Part shown: positions 42,886 to 53,202 of the stretch, in pieces
Numbering within the stretch: position 1 is the first letter of the stretch
Layout of the letters: each line of letters opens with the position of its first letter
NCBI RefSeq assembly: GCF_050589625.1
Contig: NZ_JBNGOP010000007.1
Location: forward strand, 62,001 to 126,000
Direction: 5' to 3'
From: Pelagihabitans sp947500445
GTDB lineage: Bacteria; Bacteroidota; Bacteroidia; Flavobacteriales; Flavobacteriaceae
DNA: 64,000 nt
The notes under the pieces: generated by a model
The model's database searches: none
What the model was told of the DNA's origin: nothing
What the model saw: only the letters and a program-made list of their open reading frames with translations
Program-made: the position numbers and the translations under genes

Positions 42886-44421
42886 TTACCCCAACCACCC
42901 CTCACGGTCCAAACTCCGATATTGAATGGCCTCACCGATATGATCACCGTTTACCGTTTCGCTATGCTCCAAGTCGGCAATGGTGCGGGCCACTTTTAAA
43001 ATACGATCGTAAGCACGGGCCGATAAATGCAGGCGTTCCATAGCGTTTTTCAATAGGGTTTTTGAAACATCGTCCAATGGGCAGTATTCCCGAATCTGTT
43101 TCGTATTCATCTGGGCATTGTAATGCACGTTTTCCAAGCCGGAAAAACGTGCGGTCTGGACCGCTCGCGCTGCGGTCACCCGTTGCCGTATGGCCACACT
43201 CTCCTCCCCCTTACGATCCTCGGAGAGCTTTTCAAAAGGCACCGGGGTAACTTCAACATGGATATCGATACGGTCCAACAACGGTCCCGATATCTTTCCC
43301 AAATACCGCTGCATCTCAGCGGGCGATGAGGTCACCGGGGCATCGGGGTCGTTAAAATAGCCCCCTGGACTGGGGTTCATGCTGGCTACAAGCATAAAAC
43401 TACTGGGATAGGTTACCGTAAAGCGTGCCCTTGAAATGGTCACCTCCCGATCTTCCAAAGGTTGCCGCATCACTTCCAGGACCCCTCTTTTAAACTCGGG
43501 CAATTCGTCCAAAAACAACACGCCGTTGTGGGAAAGCGAAATCTCCCCGGGTTGCGGATAGGAGCCGCCGCCGACCAATGCCACATCGCTGATCGTATGG
43601 TGTGGGCTTCTAAAGGGACGTTGGCTCATAAGCCCCATATTGTTGGTTTTACCGACCACACTATGTATTTTGGTAGTTTCCAAGGCTTCGGTCATCGTCA
43701 TCGGGGGTAAAATGGAGGGCAATCGTTTGGCCAACATCGTTTTCCCGGAACCGGGCGGACCGATCAGAATAATATTATGGCCTCCCGCCGCAGCGATTTC
43801 CATACAACGTTTGATGCTTTCCTGTCCTTTTACGTCCGCAAAGTCGAACTCTGGGAAATCGAGATTTTTATAAAACTCCGCCTGCATATCCACTTGTACC
43901 CGTGTCAAAGGTTCCTCCTTATCGAAATGTCCGATGACCTCGGAAATATTGGACACCCCGTATACCGTTAGACCTTCGACAATTGCAGCCTCCTTTGCAT
44001 TTTCCATAGGGAGTATAAAGGCCTTGAACCCTTCTTCCTTTGCCTTTGCCGCAATGGGCAGCGCGCCTTTTATCGGTTGTAAGCTACCATCAAGGGAAAG
44101 TTCCCCCATGATAAGGTAATCTGCCAGATCATCGGCTTTAATTTGGCCAGAGGCGGTAAGAATACCAATGGCCAAGGTAAGGTCATAGGCCGAGCCTTCT
44201 TTACGCAAGTCTGCCGGTGCGAGGTTGATGGTGATTTTCTTTCCTGGAATTCTATAACCATTGTTCAATAGAGCTGCGGCAATGCGGTAGTTGCTTTCTT
44301 TTATCGCATTGTCGGGCAGTCCTACCAGATGGTATCCCACCCCAATATCTACATTGACTTCAACGGTTATGGTAGTGGCCTCTACGCCAAAAACGGCGCT
44401 TCCGAAAACTTTTGTAAGCAT
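42886..44421 (-). CDS. yifB: YifB/ComM-family Mg-chelatase-like AAA+ ATPase
   Basis: 511 aa. N-terminal ChlI/lon-protease-like domain (VFGSAVFGVEATTITVEVNVD, then YDLTLAIGIL), AAA+ core with Walker A IGPPGSGKTMLAKRLP (about residues 211-226), Walker B VLFLDELPEF and sensor segment MVASMNPSPGGYF, and the C-terminal Mg-chelatase helical domain (LSARAYDRILKVARTIADLE). ComM relatives are branch-migration helicases helping DNA uptake and recombination. It is a single gene, ATG start, on the minus strand. Confidence 0.95.
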   Translation of the reverse strand: MLTKVFGSAVFGVEATTITVEVNVDIGVGYHLVGLPDNAIKESNYRIAAALLNNGYRIPGKKITINLAPADLRKEGSAYDLTLAIGILTASGQIKADDLADYLIMGELSLDGSLQPIKGALPIAAKAKEEGFKAFILPMENAKEAAIVEGLTVYGVSNISEVIGHFDKEEPLTRVQVDMQAEFYKNLDFPEFDFADVKGQESIKRCMEIAAAGGHNIILIGPPGSGKTMLAKRLPSILPPMTMTEALETTKIHSVVGKTNNMGLMSQRPFRSPHHTISDVALVGGGSYPQPGEISLSHNGVLFLDELPEFKRGVLEVMRQPLEDREVTISRARFTVTYPSSFMLVASMNPSPGGYFNDPDAPVTSSPAEMQRYLGKISGPLLDRIDIHVEVTPVPFEKLSEDRKGEESVAIRQRVTAARAVQTARFSGLENVHYNAQMNTKQIREYCPLDDVSKTLLKNAMERLHLSARAYDRILKVARTIADLEHSETVNGDHIGEAIQYRSLDREGWLG

Positions 44422-44552
44422 GTTTTGGTTGTTTCCCGGTTATTTGGTTTAAATGTAGCTTTTTTCGTTCCTATACAACAACTAATTCTGGTCGTTTTTA
44501 TAAAGGATATTATGAAAAAGCAAGCGGGAAAAACACTTGTTGAAAAAAGGGC

Positions 44553-46952
44553 TTATTCGTTGTCCGGAACCAGCAGTAGCATCGATTCCGAACTGTTTTG
44601 GATCTCCTGTTTGTTGAGCAGCATTTTACGGAACTTCCCCTGCACATACATTTCCGCCTGGTCCTTATAGTGCTTGCTCAACGGATTTCCGGACTGTCCG
44701 GTGGGAAGGATGCTGTGACTGTTTTCGACATCCGAAAAGTCAATGACCCTCCTGGTGGACGGTCCTGAGCTTACGTTGTACATTCCGTCACCATCGTAGC
44801 CGAACGCCAGGTTATTGATTACCTCCCTACTACCGCCTACGGGAAATGGGCCTACATTGAAAAACGAGCGCAGCGCTTCTATTTGGCCGATAGGATGTCC
44901 ATGCTCCAAGGTATGCACCTTCTCCCACTTCCAATCATCCATTTCGGGCCCCAAGGTGGTATTGAGGGCTGCCAAGGTTTCCTGAAAAGAGCGTTGTACG
45001 ATGTCCTGTTTCGACTCTTTTTTTCCGCTAGTAGATACATCGTCCCACCAAATGGACTCCTGTGTATCCGCCATCGGGGCAATCAATCGTTTAAGCAAAT
45101 GTGTCGCCAGCAATTCCTTGAAAAGAGGTTCTCCCAATTCGTCTTCAAAAATATTTTTCACAAAAAAGTAGATCCATCGGGTGTACAAGGTCGCCTCGCT
45201 ACTGTTCAATTGATAGTTACCGTCCCATGCGGTCAGCCGGTCTAAAATTTTTAACTGTCGTTCATCCAGTTGCTCCACATCGATATCCTTTGCCATATCG
45301 GTCAGTACGGACGGGTCTACGGCAGAAGTTACGTCTACCAACATTTCTTGAATGCCCTCACGGTCCCAATCGTCCCGTGTTGCCAAAAGCGCTTCGATAC
45401 GTTTTGCCCTATTTTCCGGAAGATAATAGCCCGGATACAGCATTCCGGCAATAGAATCCGGTTGATTGTTCGCGGAATACACATAACGCCAAGGGGGATT
45501 TTTAGCTTTTGGGTTTTGCGAAAAAGGCAGAAAGTCCTTTTTTTCGAAAAATCCATACTCCCGTTCCTGTATCAATTTGGTGTTGACACTGTCGGGAATG
45601 TTATAAAGCTTGCCACAAGCCCACCAAGCAACATTTCCCGCCGCATCCCCGTACATTACATTAAGTCCCGGTGCGTGAATTTTCGGTAGGGCCGCTTCAA
45701 ACGCATCGATCGTTTTTGCGTGGGACATTCCATACAGGGCATCCAGTACGGTATTCTGTTCTTGTGTATAGATCCACCACATGGCAACGGGCCGTTCTCC
45801 TCTAACCTGATCGGTAATACCGTTCATTATAGGACCACGGACGGTCTTTTTATAGGTAAAACTATGGGGTTTTGCATCCTTGACCTTTATTTCCTTGGTC
45901 ACATACTCATAACGGTTCCATAAGGACTTATACCGGTACTTGGTGCTGTCCCGGGGGTGGTTTTCCTCAAAAAAGAAATCTACATCGTCATTTTCGAACA
46001 TGGTAAGCCCATATGCCATGCTACGATCGTGCGCCAATAGCGGAAAGGGCACTCCGGCCAAATAGTAACCATATTTCTCATAGGTTGGGGTGTTCAGATG
46101 GGCTTCGTACCATACCGAGGGCTGCGAAAATCCGATATGGGGATCGTTGGCGAAAATAACTTTTCCGTTTTTTGCTTTTTGAGGTCCTACTACCCAGCTG
46201 TTACTACCTTCGAACAAAGGGATAGATAACTTTTTTAAGGACTCGAAAACTCCGGATACCAATTGATCGGAAACGGTGTCGTTCTGCCGGGACGGATAAT
46301 TTTGAATCCACTTCGTATTGGGGTCACTACCCATTTGTAAATCCGTAAGATAGGCCGGCCCCAGCGTATCCTTGATACGGGTAAGCAAAGGGTCGGTCTT
46401 ATGGGCCATAGCAAAGCTAAAGGACATATACCCCAAGATGTTGTAGACGTCCTTTACCTCGAACGGTCGTTTCTCAAGGCCGGTAAGGTAAAACTCAACA
46501 GGTGTGGGCCCTTCTTCCATAAAAGCGTTCACTCCCTTTATATACGCTTTCATTAGGGCGAACGCCTTACTATCCGGGTCGAGGGTAGCAGCCGTTTTTT
46601 CAGAAGCATCGTCAATCCCCAAAGCAAGAAAAAAGCGGTCGGTTTTTAATAGGTCCTTACCAAAAATTTCGGACAGTCCGCCGTTCCCGACGCGACGCAG
46701 CAACTCCATTTGCCATAGCCGATCTTGGGCGTGTACATAGCCCAATGCCTGCATGGCATCGGTTTCCGTATCGGCGTACAAATGGGGTATTCCATAGGTA
46801 TCGAAATAGACAGAAACTTCCTTCCCAAGACCTTTGAGGTCCTTCTCCCCATCATAATCGGGCCGTAACGAATAACCAAAAAGAAATATACCTATAACAA
46901 GGACCAAAATGACTCCCAAAGTCCAAGCCGCTACTTTTTTAAATCGCTTCAT
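44553..46952 (-). CDS. Penicillin acylase family protein (peptidase S45)
   Basis: 799 aa. An N-terminal membrane or signal helix (AAWTLGVILVLVIGIFLFGYS) is followed by the alpha subunit with YFDTYGIPHLYADTETDAMQALGYVHAQDRLWQME. The autocatalytic cleavage site precedes Ser250 in LFEGSNSWVVG, making Ser250 the N-terminal nucleophile of the beta subunit. The beta subunit includes NDPHIGFSQPSVWYEAHL and the Asn/Arg oxyanion region. Family members hydrolyse acyl amides, including beta-lactams and acyl-homoserine lactones. It is probably periplasmic and stands alone between yifB and the tilS-dsbD operon. Substrate unknown. Confidence 0.94.
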   Translation of the reverse strand: MKRFKKVAAWTLGVILVLVIGIFLFGYSLRPDYDGEKDLKGLGKEVSVYFDTYGIPHLYADTETDAMQALGYVHAQDRLWQMELLRRVGNGGLSEIFGKDLLKTDRFFLALGIDDASEKTAATLDPDSKAFALMKAYIKGVNAFMEEGPTPVEFYLTGLEKRPFEVKDVYNILGYMSFSFAMAHKTDPLLTRIKDTLGPAYLTDLQMGSDPNTKWIQNYPSRQNDTVSDQLVSGVFESLKKLSIPLFEGSNSWVVGPQKAKNGKVIFANDPHIGFSQPSVWYEAHLNTPTYEKYGYYLAGVPFPLLAHDRSMAYGLTMFENDDVDFFFEENHPRDSTKYRYKSLWNRYEYVTKEIKVKDAKPHSFTYKKTVRGPIMNGITDQVRGERPVAMWWIYTQEQNTVLDALYGMSHAKTIDAFEAALPKIHAPGLNVMYGDAAGNVAWWACGKLYNIPDSVNTKLIQEREYGFFEKKDFLPFSQNPKAKNPPWRYVYSANNQPDSIAGMLYPGYYLPENRAKRIEALLATRDDWDREGIQEMLVDVTSAVDPSVLTDMAKDIDVEQLDERQLKILDRLTAWDGNYQLNSSEATLYTRWIYFFVKNIFEDELGEPLFKELLATHLLKRLIAPMADTQESIWWDDVSTSGKKESKQDIVQRSFQETLAALNTTLGPEMDDWKWEKVHTLEHGHPIGQIEALRSFFNVGPFPVGGSREVINNLAFGYDGDGMYNVSSGPSTRRVIDFSDVENSHSILPTGQSGNPLSKHYKDQAEMYVQGKFRKMLLNKQEIQNSSESMLLLVPDNE

Positions 46953-47162
46953 GCATTGCTAAATCTTGTAGAAAGATAAGCAACTCGTCTGTGGTTTCCG
47001 AGGGGTTCGTATGTTTTCGAGGACAGAAATACAATGGCTGATAAGAAATTATCACAGTCCTACATTTGATGTTGTTTTTATTCAAAAAAAAGAAGGTGAA
47101 TAATTACAAATGCTTTATCAGCAGTTATTTGTGGATCATAGCGGCCTATCGGAACAAATAAA

Positions 47163-49151
47163 TTACGGCCTGAGCTGTAAGGCTTCGGACCTATAGGTTT
47201 CCAAACCTTGTACAAGCCAATTTTTATACTCGTTGGTATCCGTTTTTTGGATGGCGCTGTTCAAAACATTCATATCTGGTGACAGCAGCACATAGTAAGG
47301 TTGCGATGCCACTCCAAAATTGACGGTCTGAAAGGTTCCCCATTTTTGACCCACGGTTTCAATGCTTTTCACACGCCCCGATTCGTATTTAAAATCGAAA
47401 CGCGCTTCTTCTGGTAATTCCGCGCTATCGTCCACGTAAAGCGATATCAGCACGTAGTCGTTATTAATCATTGGAAATACCTCCGTATCGCTCCAAACAT
47501 TTTCCTCCATATCCCTACAATTAGAGCATGCCCATCCGGTAAAATCGAGCAATATGGGCTTTCCGAGCTTTTTTGCATGGGCCACTCCGGTATCAAAATC
47601 CTTAAAACAATCGATTCCCAAGGGGCAGCTATTCTCTTGCTCTTGAAGACTATAAAAATCGGGCGGCAAAAGCCCGCTCAACAGTTTTAAGGGCACAATT
47701 TTGGCCATACCGAGCGTTAAAAAGAATGCAAAAGCGATACTGACCGCCCCCAGGCCTTTACGGATCTTTGAAGCGGGTTGTTTTGGCCCATCATGCGGAA
47801 ATTTAAAGAACCCAAAGAGATAGGCGCCCATCAACAAAAACAGAACGATCCAAATCGCCAGAAAAACCTCTCGCTTTAATAGCCCCCAGTGTCCGACCAA
47901 ATCTGCATTGGAAAGGAATTTAAAGGCCAATGCCAGCTCCAAAAAACCAAGGATAACTTTTACGGTGGTCATCCATCCTCCCGATTTTGGCAAGGAGTTC
48001 AGCCATGCCGGAAAAAGTGCGAACAAAGCGAAGGGCAAGGCCAATGCCGTCCCAAAACCGATCATGCCCGCCGAGAGGTTTGTGGCCACGTCGCCCTGTG
48101 CCAATGCGGTACTGCCCAAAAGTCCTCCCAAAATAGGTCCGGTACACGAAAAAGAGACGATGGCCAAGGTAACCGCCATAAAAAAGATGCCCAATACGCC
48201 GCCGGCCCTTGCCGATGCCGCATCCATCTTATTGGCCCAGGAATTTGGAAGCGTCAGTTCGTAGTAGCCAAAAAACGAAAACGCAAAAAACAGGAAGAGT
48301 ATGAAAAATGCCAAATTTAACCATACGTTGGTGGCAATGGTGTTCAATATTTGGGAATCCACAGAATCGAAAAGGTGGAACGGTAGACTCAACAATCCAT
48401 AAATGACCACGATAAAAACCCCATAAAGCACGGCATTGGTTATTCCCTTTGCCTTCGCTTGCGACTGTTTGGTAAAAAAAGAAACGGTCAAGGGTATCAT
48501 TGGAAATACGCATGGCGTGAGCAAGGCGATGAGCCCACCCAAAAAACCAAGTCCAAAAATGGTCCAAATACCCGAGCCGGAGGCGCTATCGATTTCCGTT
48601 ACTGTCGTCAATCGTTCGGCATTGGTCAAATCGAGCTTTAGCGCTTCGCCCAAGCGTATGCTCCGTTCGTCCAGGTTTTTCTCCTCGCTTTCCACAGGAG
48701 CGCCGTTGAGGGAAAAATCGAACGCTATCTCCTCCCCGATACAAACCTCTTTACACACCTGATAGAAGAGACTCACGGTGACTTGCCCTACTTCTGGTTT
48801 CAAAAGCACGATCCGTTGCGTAAAAACGGCTTTCTTTTTAAAAAAGGTTTCCTCTAGATCAAAGGCATCGCTATATTCCGTAATGGTTTCACTTTCTTCG
48901 GTCTTTCCGATCAGCCGATAGTCGACCCCCTCTTTTTCAAAGGTAAATTCACTAGGGAAGGAACCCCCCTCGGCAGTGTACTGCGAATACACATGCCATC
49001 CTTCCGCAATGTTCCCGGTTATCGTCAAATCGTATTCCGTTTCCGATATTTTCTCAAAATCGTGATTCCATGTCACCGGCGTGTCATCATCTTGTGAAAA
49101 TGATAATAAATTACTTACTAGCAATATGATAAATACAATTATCTTATTCAT
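47163..49151 (-). CDS. dsbD: Thiol:disulfide interchange protein DsbD-like
   Basis: 662 aa with a signal peptide (MNKIIVFIILLVSNLLSFSQ). Order: an N-terminal beta-sandwich domain (DsbD-alpha/DsbC-like, containing VCKEVCIGEE), about eight membrane helices of the CcdA/DsbD type (LIALLTPCVFPMIPLT with its Cys-Pro, SFSCTGPILGGLLG with the partner Cys) and a C-terminal thioredoxin-like domain with CxxC in DFTGWACSNCRDME. It passes electrons from cytosolic thioredoxin to periplasmic thiols. The last gene of a five-gene operon; its ATG overlaps the tilS stop in an ATGA. Confidence 0.93.
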   Translation of the reverse strand: MNKIIVFIILLVSNLLSFSQDDDTPVTWNHDFEKISETEYDLTITGNIAEGWHVYSQYTAEGGSFPSEFTFEKEGVDYRLIGKTEESETITEYSDAFDLEETFFKKKAVFTQRIVLLKPEVGQVTVSLFYQVCKEVCIGEEIAFDFSLNGAPVESEEKNLDERSIRLGEALKLDLTNAERLTTVTEIDSASGSGIWTIFGLGFLGGLIALLTPCVFPMIPLTVSFFTKQSQAKAKGITNAVLYGVFIVVIYGLLSLPFHLFDSVDSQILNTIATNVWLNLAFFILFLFFAFSFFGYYELTLPNSWANKMDAASARAGGVLGIFFMAVTLAIVSFSCTGPILGGLLGSTALAQGDVATNLSAGMIGFGTALALPFALFALFPAWLNSLPKSGGWMTTVKVILGFLELALAFKFLSNADLVGHWGLLKREVFLAIWIVLFLLMGAYLFGFFKFPHDGPKQPASKIRKGLGAVSIAFAFFLTLGMAKIVPLKLLSGLLPPDFYSLQEQENSCPLGIDCFKDFDTGVAHAKKLGKPILLDFTGWACSNCRDMEENVWSDTEVFPMINNDYVLISLYVDDSAELPEEARFDFKYESGRVKSIETVGQKWGTFQTVNFGVASQPYYVLLSPDMNVLNSAIQKTDTNEYKNWLVQGLETYRSEALQLRP

Positions 49152-50455
49152 TTATTTAATATAAACTTTACAATTTCCTTGCTTTTGGGCCGGGCCAAAA
49201 ACCTTCGGTCCGCTCGTCGCCCGATAACCCAAACGATTTGGTCCTCCGAGCAAAGTAGCCATTGGCGTTCCCTGGACAACCTGTCCATTTTGACGTCCTT
49301 AAAATACTTTGCAAGCTTTTTTTTGCCTTGCATTCCCAAGGGGTAAAAATAGTCGCCCTTTTGCCATTTCCTTACCGTTAACGGGTATTTTAACGTGTTT
49401 TTGTCCAGATATAGTGTGTTTGCGTTCTTTTCAGTACAATATTCGGAGCGCTCTATGGTCATGGTTATCGGCACCTTCACAGCGCTATCCCCTTCATGAA
49501 TGGAATACATGGTATGGTCCGATGGCATAATGGGGCTTAGCAGCAGGTTTTCATGTGCCCGAACCAAACGATGCGTGTTGGAACGGACCTCTTTACCGCT
49601 TTGGCCATGCAGTAATTTTTCAATATCCGTCCAAGCGGTAAAGCCGTAAGAATGAAAAAGCAGGTGCAGGTAGGCCCCAATGGGCTTTAATTGGCTTAGT
49701 TCGGTAATAGGGATCACCGTGTTGCCGTCCGCTTGTTTCATCAAGCGACCCTTTATCTCCGTTGCATGCGCTTCCATAACGGAGACGGTATCTGTCAGAT
49801 AGTGCTGCGTTTTTAAAAAATTGTCCAAAAAAGTCGGATGCAGTTCTTTTAGGGACGGAACAATATCATGCCGTATTTTGTTTCGCAAGTACTTTTTCTC
49901 GGCGTTCGTGCGGTCTTCCCTCCACTCCACCTGATGTTTTTTGGCGTAATCCATGATTGCCGTCCTTGAAAAAACAAGCAAGGGCCTGGCAATGGTTTCC
50001 GTTTTTGCGGGTATTCCACCCAGTCCTTTGATGCCCGTACCTCTGGAGAGATTGATTAAAAAGGTCTCCAAGGCATCATCGGCATGATGTGCCGTAACCA
50101 CATGGGAAAGGCCGTGTTCTTGTAGCAAATCGGCAAACCACTGGTAACGAAGCACTCTTGCCGACACTTGAATCGACACTTTATTTCGTTTAGAATAACC
50201 AGCTGTATCAAAATCTCTTATGTAAAATGATTTCTTATATTTTTCCGCCAAATTCCGTACGAACAGCGCATCCGAGAGGCTATCCTCGTCCCTGAGCTGA
50301 AAATTGGCATGGGCAATGGAGAAATTCAATTTGCTTCTTTGGCATAGGTCTACAAGCACGCTACTATCCAGCCCCGCGCTACAGGCCAACAAAAAAGGTT
50401 GTGATAGCAATTCGGAAAAATGCAGGCGTATATGGTCTTGAAACTGATCTAACAC
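49148..50455 (-). CDS. tilS: tRNA(Ile)-lysidine synthetase TilS
   Basis: 435 aa. It adds lysine to C34 of the tRNA-Ile CAU anticodon so that it reads AUA. The PP-loop reads LLACSAGLDSSVLVD (Ser26-Asp30-Ser31; the second Gly of SGGxDS is Ala). Family marks HADDALETFLINLSRGTGIKGL and REDRTNAEKKYLRNKIRHDIVP are present, and the C-terminal TilS domain has LTVRKWQKGDYFYPLGMQGKKKLAKYF. The start is GTG at 50455, 9 bp after the upstream hydrolase ends. It is essential in most bacteria. Confidence 0.97.
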   Translation of the reverse strand: MLDQFQDHIRLHFSELLSQPFLLACSAGLDSSVLVDLCQRSKLNFSIAHANFQLRDEDSLSDALFVRNLAEKYKKSFYIRDFDTAGYSKRNKVSIQVSARVLRYQWFADLLQEHGLSHVVTAHHADDALETFLINLSRGTGIKGLGGIPAKTETIARPLLVFSRTAIMDYAKKHQVEWREDRTNAEKKYLRNKIRHDIVPSLKELHPTFLDNFLKTQHYLTDTVSVMEAHATEIKGRLMKQADGNTVIPITELSQLKPIGAYLHLLFHSYGFTAWTDIEKLLHGQSGKEVRSNTHRLVRAHENLLLSPIMPSDHTMYSIHEGDSAVKVPITMTIERSEYCTEKNANTLYLDKNTLKYPLTVRKWQKGDYFYPLGMQGKKKLAKYFKDVKMDRLSRERQWLLCSEDQIVWVIGRRADRRFLARPKSKEIVKFILNK

Positions 50456-50464
50456 AATGTAAAG

Positions 50465-51319
50465 TTACTTAGAATTCGCTTCCCCCTGCGTTAAATGGAC
50501 ATTCCGTTCGGTCAGCCATTTTTTTACCAGGGCCAACATTTCTTTGCTCGAGCGATCATGGTGCAATTCATGCAATCCGTCGAGCAGATGCAATTCCGTG
50601 AGCTGGGCACCTTCATGAAAGGCCTGCGTTGCCGTAGCATCTATGATAGGGTCCTCTTTTCCATGAAGCAACAATGTCGGCACTTTAAGCTTATGGGCAT
50701 TGGCAATCGCCCAAATACCGGCCTCCATAACGGGAAAGGAGTACATCGGGCTCACCTTGTCGTGAACAAGGGGGTCGTTGCTATACCGTTTCACTTCCGA
50801 AGCGATACTCGAAATCCCGTTGGGGTCGAGCCCGGAGCTCAGGGTAAGCGACGGCCACAAGCGCAGCAAAAGCTTCCCAAGACCCATTTTCCATTTCGGA
50901 GGAGCGAAGGCAAGTCGTAAATAGGGGCTGGTGGCGATAATACCGGTTATTTTAGGTGCTTCTCGAAGCGCCAAATTAAGCACTAGATTACCCCCCATAC
51001 TGTGTCCGTACAAATAAACAGGTACATCTGGGTATAAATCGATCGCCTTGTCTAAAACACGTTCTAAAATATGTAGTAACGCAGGATAGCTTGGGCAATG
51101 CCCCCGCTTGCCACCAGAAAGACCATGACCGATGTTGTCATACAGAACTACCGCCAAATCAGATTCAAGGAGTGTGGGTACAACGGATTGAACGTATCGG
51201 CCCGAGTGCCCTCCAAAACCATGAACAACCACAGCAACCCCTTTAGGGCGTTCTGGAGCATGATGAAAAAAAGCGATAGTCGCTCCATAGGCCTCAAAAC
51301 TCGATTTCTTTAATTCCAT
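50465..51319 (-). CDS. Alpha/beta hydrolase, monoacylglycerol lipase/lysophospholipase type
   Basis: 284 aa. Hydrolase-4 family: oxyanion region VVVHGFGGHSGRY, HGLSGGKRGHCPSY, nucleophile Ser107 in LYGHSMGGNL, acid in LLHGKEDPIIDATA and the catalytic His in LDGLHELHHD. Cytosolic (no signal peptide). Family members hydrolyse monoacylglycerols or lysophospholipids. It is 9 bp upstream of tilS and 4 bp downstream of the pabB-like gene. Confidence 0.92.
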   Translation of the reverse strand: MELKKSSFEAYGATIAFFHHAPERPKGVAVVVHGFGGHSGRYVQSVVPTLLESDLAVVLYDNIGHGLSGGKRGHCPSYPALLHILERVLDKAIDLYPDVPVYLYGHSMGGNLVLNLALREAPKITGIIATSPYLRLAFAPPKWKMGLGKLLLRLWPSLTLSSGLDPNGISSIASEVKRYSNDPLVHDKVSPMYSFPVMEAGIWAIANAHKLKVPTLLLHGKEDPIIDATATQAFHEGAQLTELHLLDGLHELHHDRSSKEMLALVKKWLTERNVHLTQGEANSK

Positions 51320-51323
51320 AAGA

Positions 51324-52664
51324 TCAATTGTTTAAGGAAGCATCCGACCGTACTGTTTTCAAGGGAGTATCTTCCAGCACCTGTCGCATCGCCTTTGCCT
51401 TTAGCAAACACTCCTCGTATTCCTTTTCCGGAATCGCTTTGGCGGTGATGGCACTGCCTACGGAAAATGAAACATACCGATTGGTATCATTATACAGTAT
51501 ACTGCGGATAACCACATTAAAATCAAAGTCTCCGGATGGTGTAAAGTACCCCACTGCACCGCTATACACGCCCCGTTTGAAGGACTCCAACGCTTCGATG
51601 ATCTGCATAGCCGATACCTTTGGCGCCCCGGTCATGCTCCCCATGGGAAAAGTGTTTTTTAATAAGGTTACCGGATCCTGGTCATCATGGACCTTTGCGC
51701 TCACAGTAGAAATCATTTGGTGTACCTGTTCAAAAGAAGTCACTTCACAAAGCGCCTCTACCGTTACGCTTCCCAACAATGCGGTCTTGGAAAGGTCGTT
51801 CCGCACCAGGTCGACGATCATGATGTTTTCCGCACGTTCTTTTTCATCCTGTTCCAACGCTTTTTTCAAGGCATTGTCGCGTGCCACGTCCTTGGCCCTT
51901 TTAGCCGTTCCCTTGATCGGTTGGGAAATGACCGTTTGGCCGTGTTTTTTCAAATACCGCTCAGGCGACGCACAAAGCAAATACCGCTCGTTCAACCGTA
52001 AAAAACAGGAAAACGGGGCTTTTGAGATGGAATTCAGCTTCAAATAGGTCCTTAAAGGGTCAATTCGCGTGTTTTCGGCATAAAACTCTTGACAAAAATT
52101 GGCCTCGTACAAATCCCCGCGATGAATATGGCGCAACAATTGTTTCGCCCTGCGGTGGTATTCATCTTTAAAAATGCGCATTTTAATACGGATGTCCTTC
52201 GAAACCGTCGGTTTCATTGGAAAGTCCGTTCGTTGCCTCCGAATGCTATTAAAATCGGCCTCAATATCGTTTTGTACGGCATGCGTGTAGTAAAACCATG
52301 CTTGGTCACCTTTTATGGCCACAACCTTTTTGGGGCAAAAGAAATGCAATTCTGGAAAGCCAAGACCATCATGGTTATGGGAGTTCAAGGCTTCCACGTC
52401 GTTTTTAAGGTCATAGGACAGGTATCCAAAAAGCCAGTCCGGATTGGACTTTTGGTATGCCTGCAGTTTTTTAAAGGCATCGGTTACACCGGTGCGCAAC
52501 TCGCTTTGCGCATCTACCGCCAAAAGGCCCTCAAAGTTGCCAAAACGGTCTTGGTGCTGGTTGCTGTCCAGCCAGCTCAACTCTCGAAACTGCGTCGCCC
52601 ATTGCAACAGCCGATTTTTGAAGTCCGGAATATCGGCGATGGTAAAAACGACTTCTCTCCTCAA
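51324..52664 (-). CDS. pabB: Aminodeoxychorismate/anthranilate synthase component I
   Basis: 446 aa. Chorismate-binding enzyme of folate (PabB) or tryptophan (TrpE) synthesis. The chorismate domain is clear: IKMRIFKDEYHRRAKQLLRHI, GDLYEANFCQEFYAE, SPERYLKKHGQTVISQPIKGT, RAENIMIVDLVRNDLSK, FPMGSMTGAPKVSAMQIIE and FSVGSAITAKAIPEKEYEE. The PIKGT segment, with a Lys at the position that forms a covalent intermediate in PabB, favours aminodeoxychorismate synthase. No trpG/pabA partner is beside it. The start is TTG 52664, 4 bp after the upstream gene, within a tight operon. Confidence 0.88.
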   Translation of the reverse strand: MRREVVFTIADIPDFKNRLLQWATQFRELSWLDSNQHQDRFGNFEGLLAVDAQSELRTGVTDAFKKLQAYQKSNPDWLFGYLSYDLKNDVEALNSHNHDGLGFPELHFFCPKKVVAIKGDQAWFYYTHAVQNDIEADFNSIRRQRTDFPMKPTVSKDIRIKMRIFKDEYHRRAKQLLRHIHRGDLYEANFCQEFYAENTRIDPLRTYLKLNSISKAPFSCFLRLNERYLLCASPERYLKKHGQTVISQPIKGTAKRAKDVARDNALKKALEQDEKERAENIMIVDLVRNDLSKTALLGSVTVEALCEVTSFEQVHQMISTVSAKVHDDQDPVTLLKNTFPMGSMTGAPKVSAMQIIEALESFKRGVYSGAVGYFTPSGDFDFNVVIRSILYNDTNRYVSFSVGSAITAKAIPEKEYEECLLKAKAMRQVLEDTPLKTVRSDASLNN

Positions 52665-52668
52665 AAAA

Positions 52669-53202
52669 CTAGAGTTTGGATAAAAAGATCTGTAATTTTT
52701 CCGCTTGCTCTTCTTTTAAGGAAGCGTTTGTAATACCCTTGGCGCCATCAAAATTATCACGGAACGACGGAAGCGAAAAGCTAACTACCACTTCTGCTCC
52801 CAAACGCTCTAAAAGGGCCTGTCCCGATCGTAACGCGGAACTTCCGCCCCCTTTGCCCGGGGATGTGGCCAAAAGATATACCTGTTTCCCTGTTAAAAGT
52901 TTTCGGTCTACCCGAGAAAGCCAATCGATTAAGTTTTTGAAATAAGCGGAAGGGAGGCCGTTGTGTTCATTAACGGCGATCAGCAATCCTGCAGCGCTTT
53001 CGATATCGTCCCGCAGCTCTATCAAGGAATTGGAATACCCATGCTCCCGCTCATAGTCTTCGCTATACATGGGAAAAGGATAATTGACCATATTCAATAA
53101 CTGTAGCGGATGGTCCTGGATGTCCGCGCTTACCGTTTTTATCAACTTAAAATTTATGGAAGTGGAGGAATTACTGCCGGCGAAAGCCAATATTTTAGCC
53201 AT
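52669..53202 (-). CDS. NADPH-dependent FMN reductase-family oxidoreductase
   Basis: 177 aa flavodoxin-like fold. The FMN phosphate loop is ILAFAGSNSSTSINFKL. ESAAGLLIAVNEHNGLPSAYFKNLIDWLSR is the typical dimer and active-site segment (normally PEYNGS-PA-LKN-IDW), and YLLATSPGKGGGSSALRS follows. It reduces FMN, quinones or azo compounds with NAD(P)H. It is the first gene of the leftward operon with pabB, lipase, tilS and dsbD. ATG start at 53202. Confidence 0.92.
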   Translation of the reverse strand: MAKILAFAGSNSSTSINFKLIKTVSADIQDHPLQLLNMVNYPFPMYSEDYEREHGYSNSLIELRDDIESAAGLLIAVNEHNGLPSAYFKNLIDWLSRVDRKLLTGKQVYLLATSPGKGGGSSALRSGQALLERLGAEVVVSFSLPSFRDNFDGAKGITNASLKEEQAEKLQIFLSKL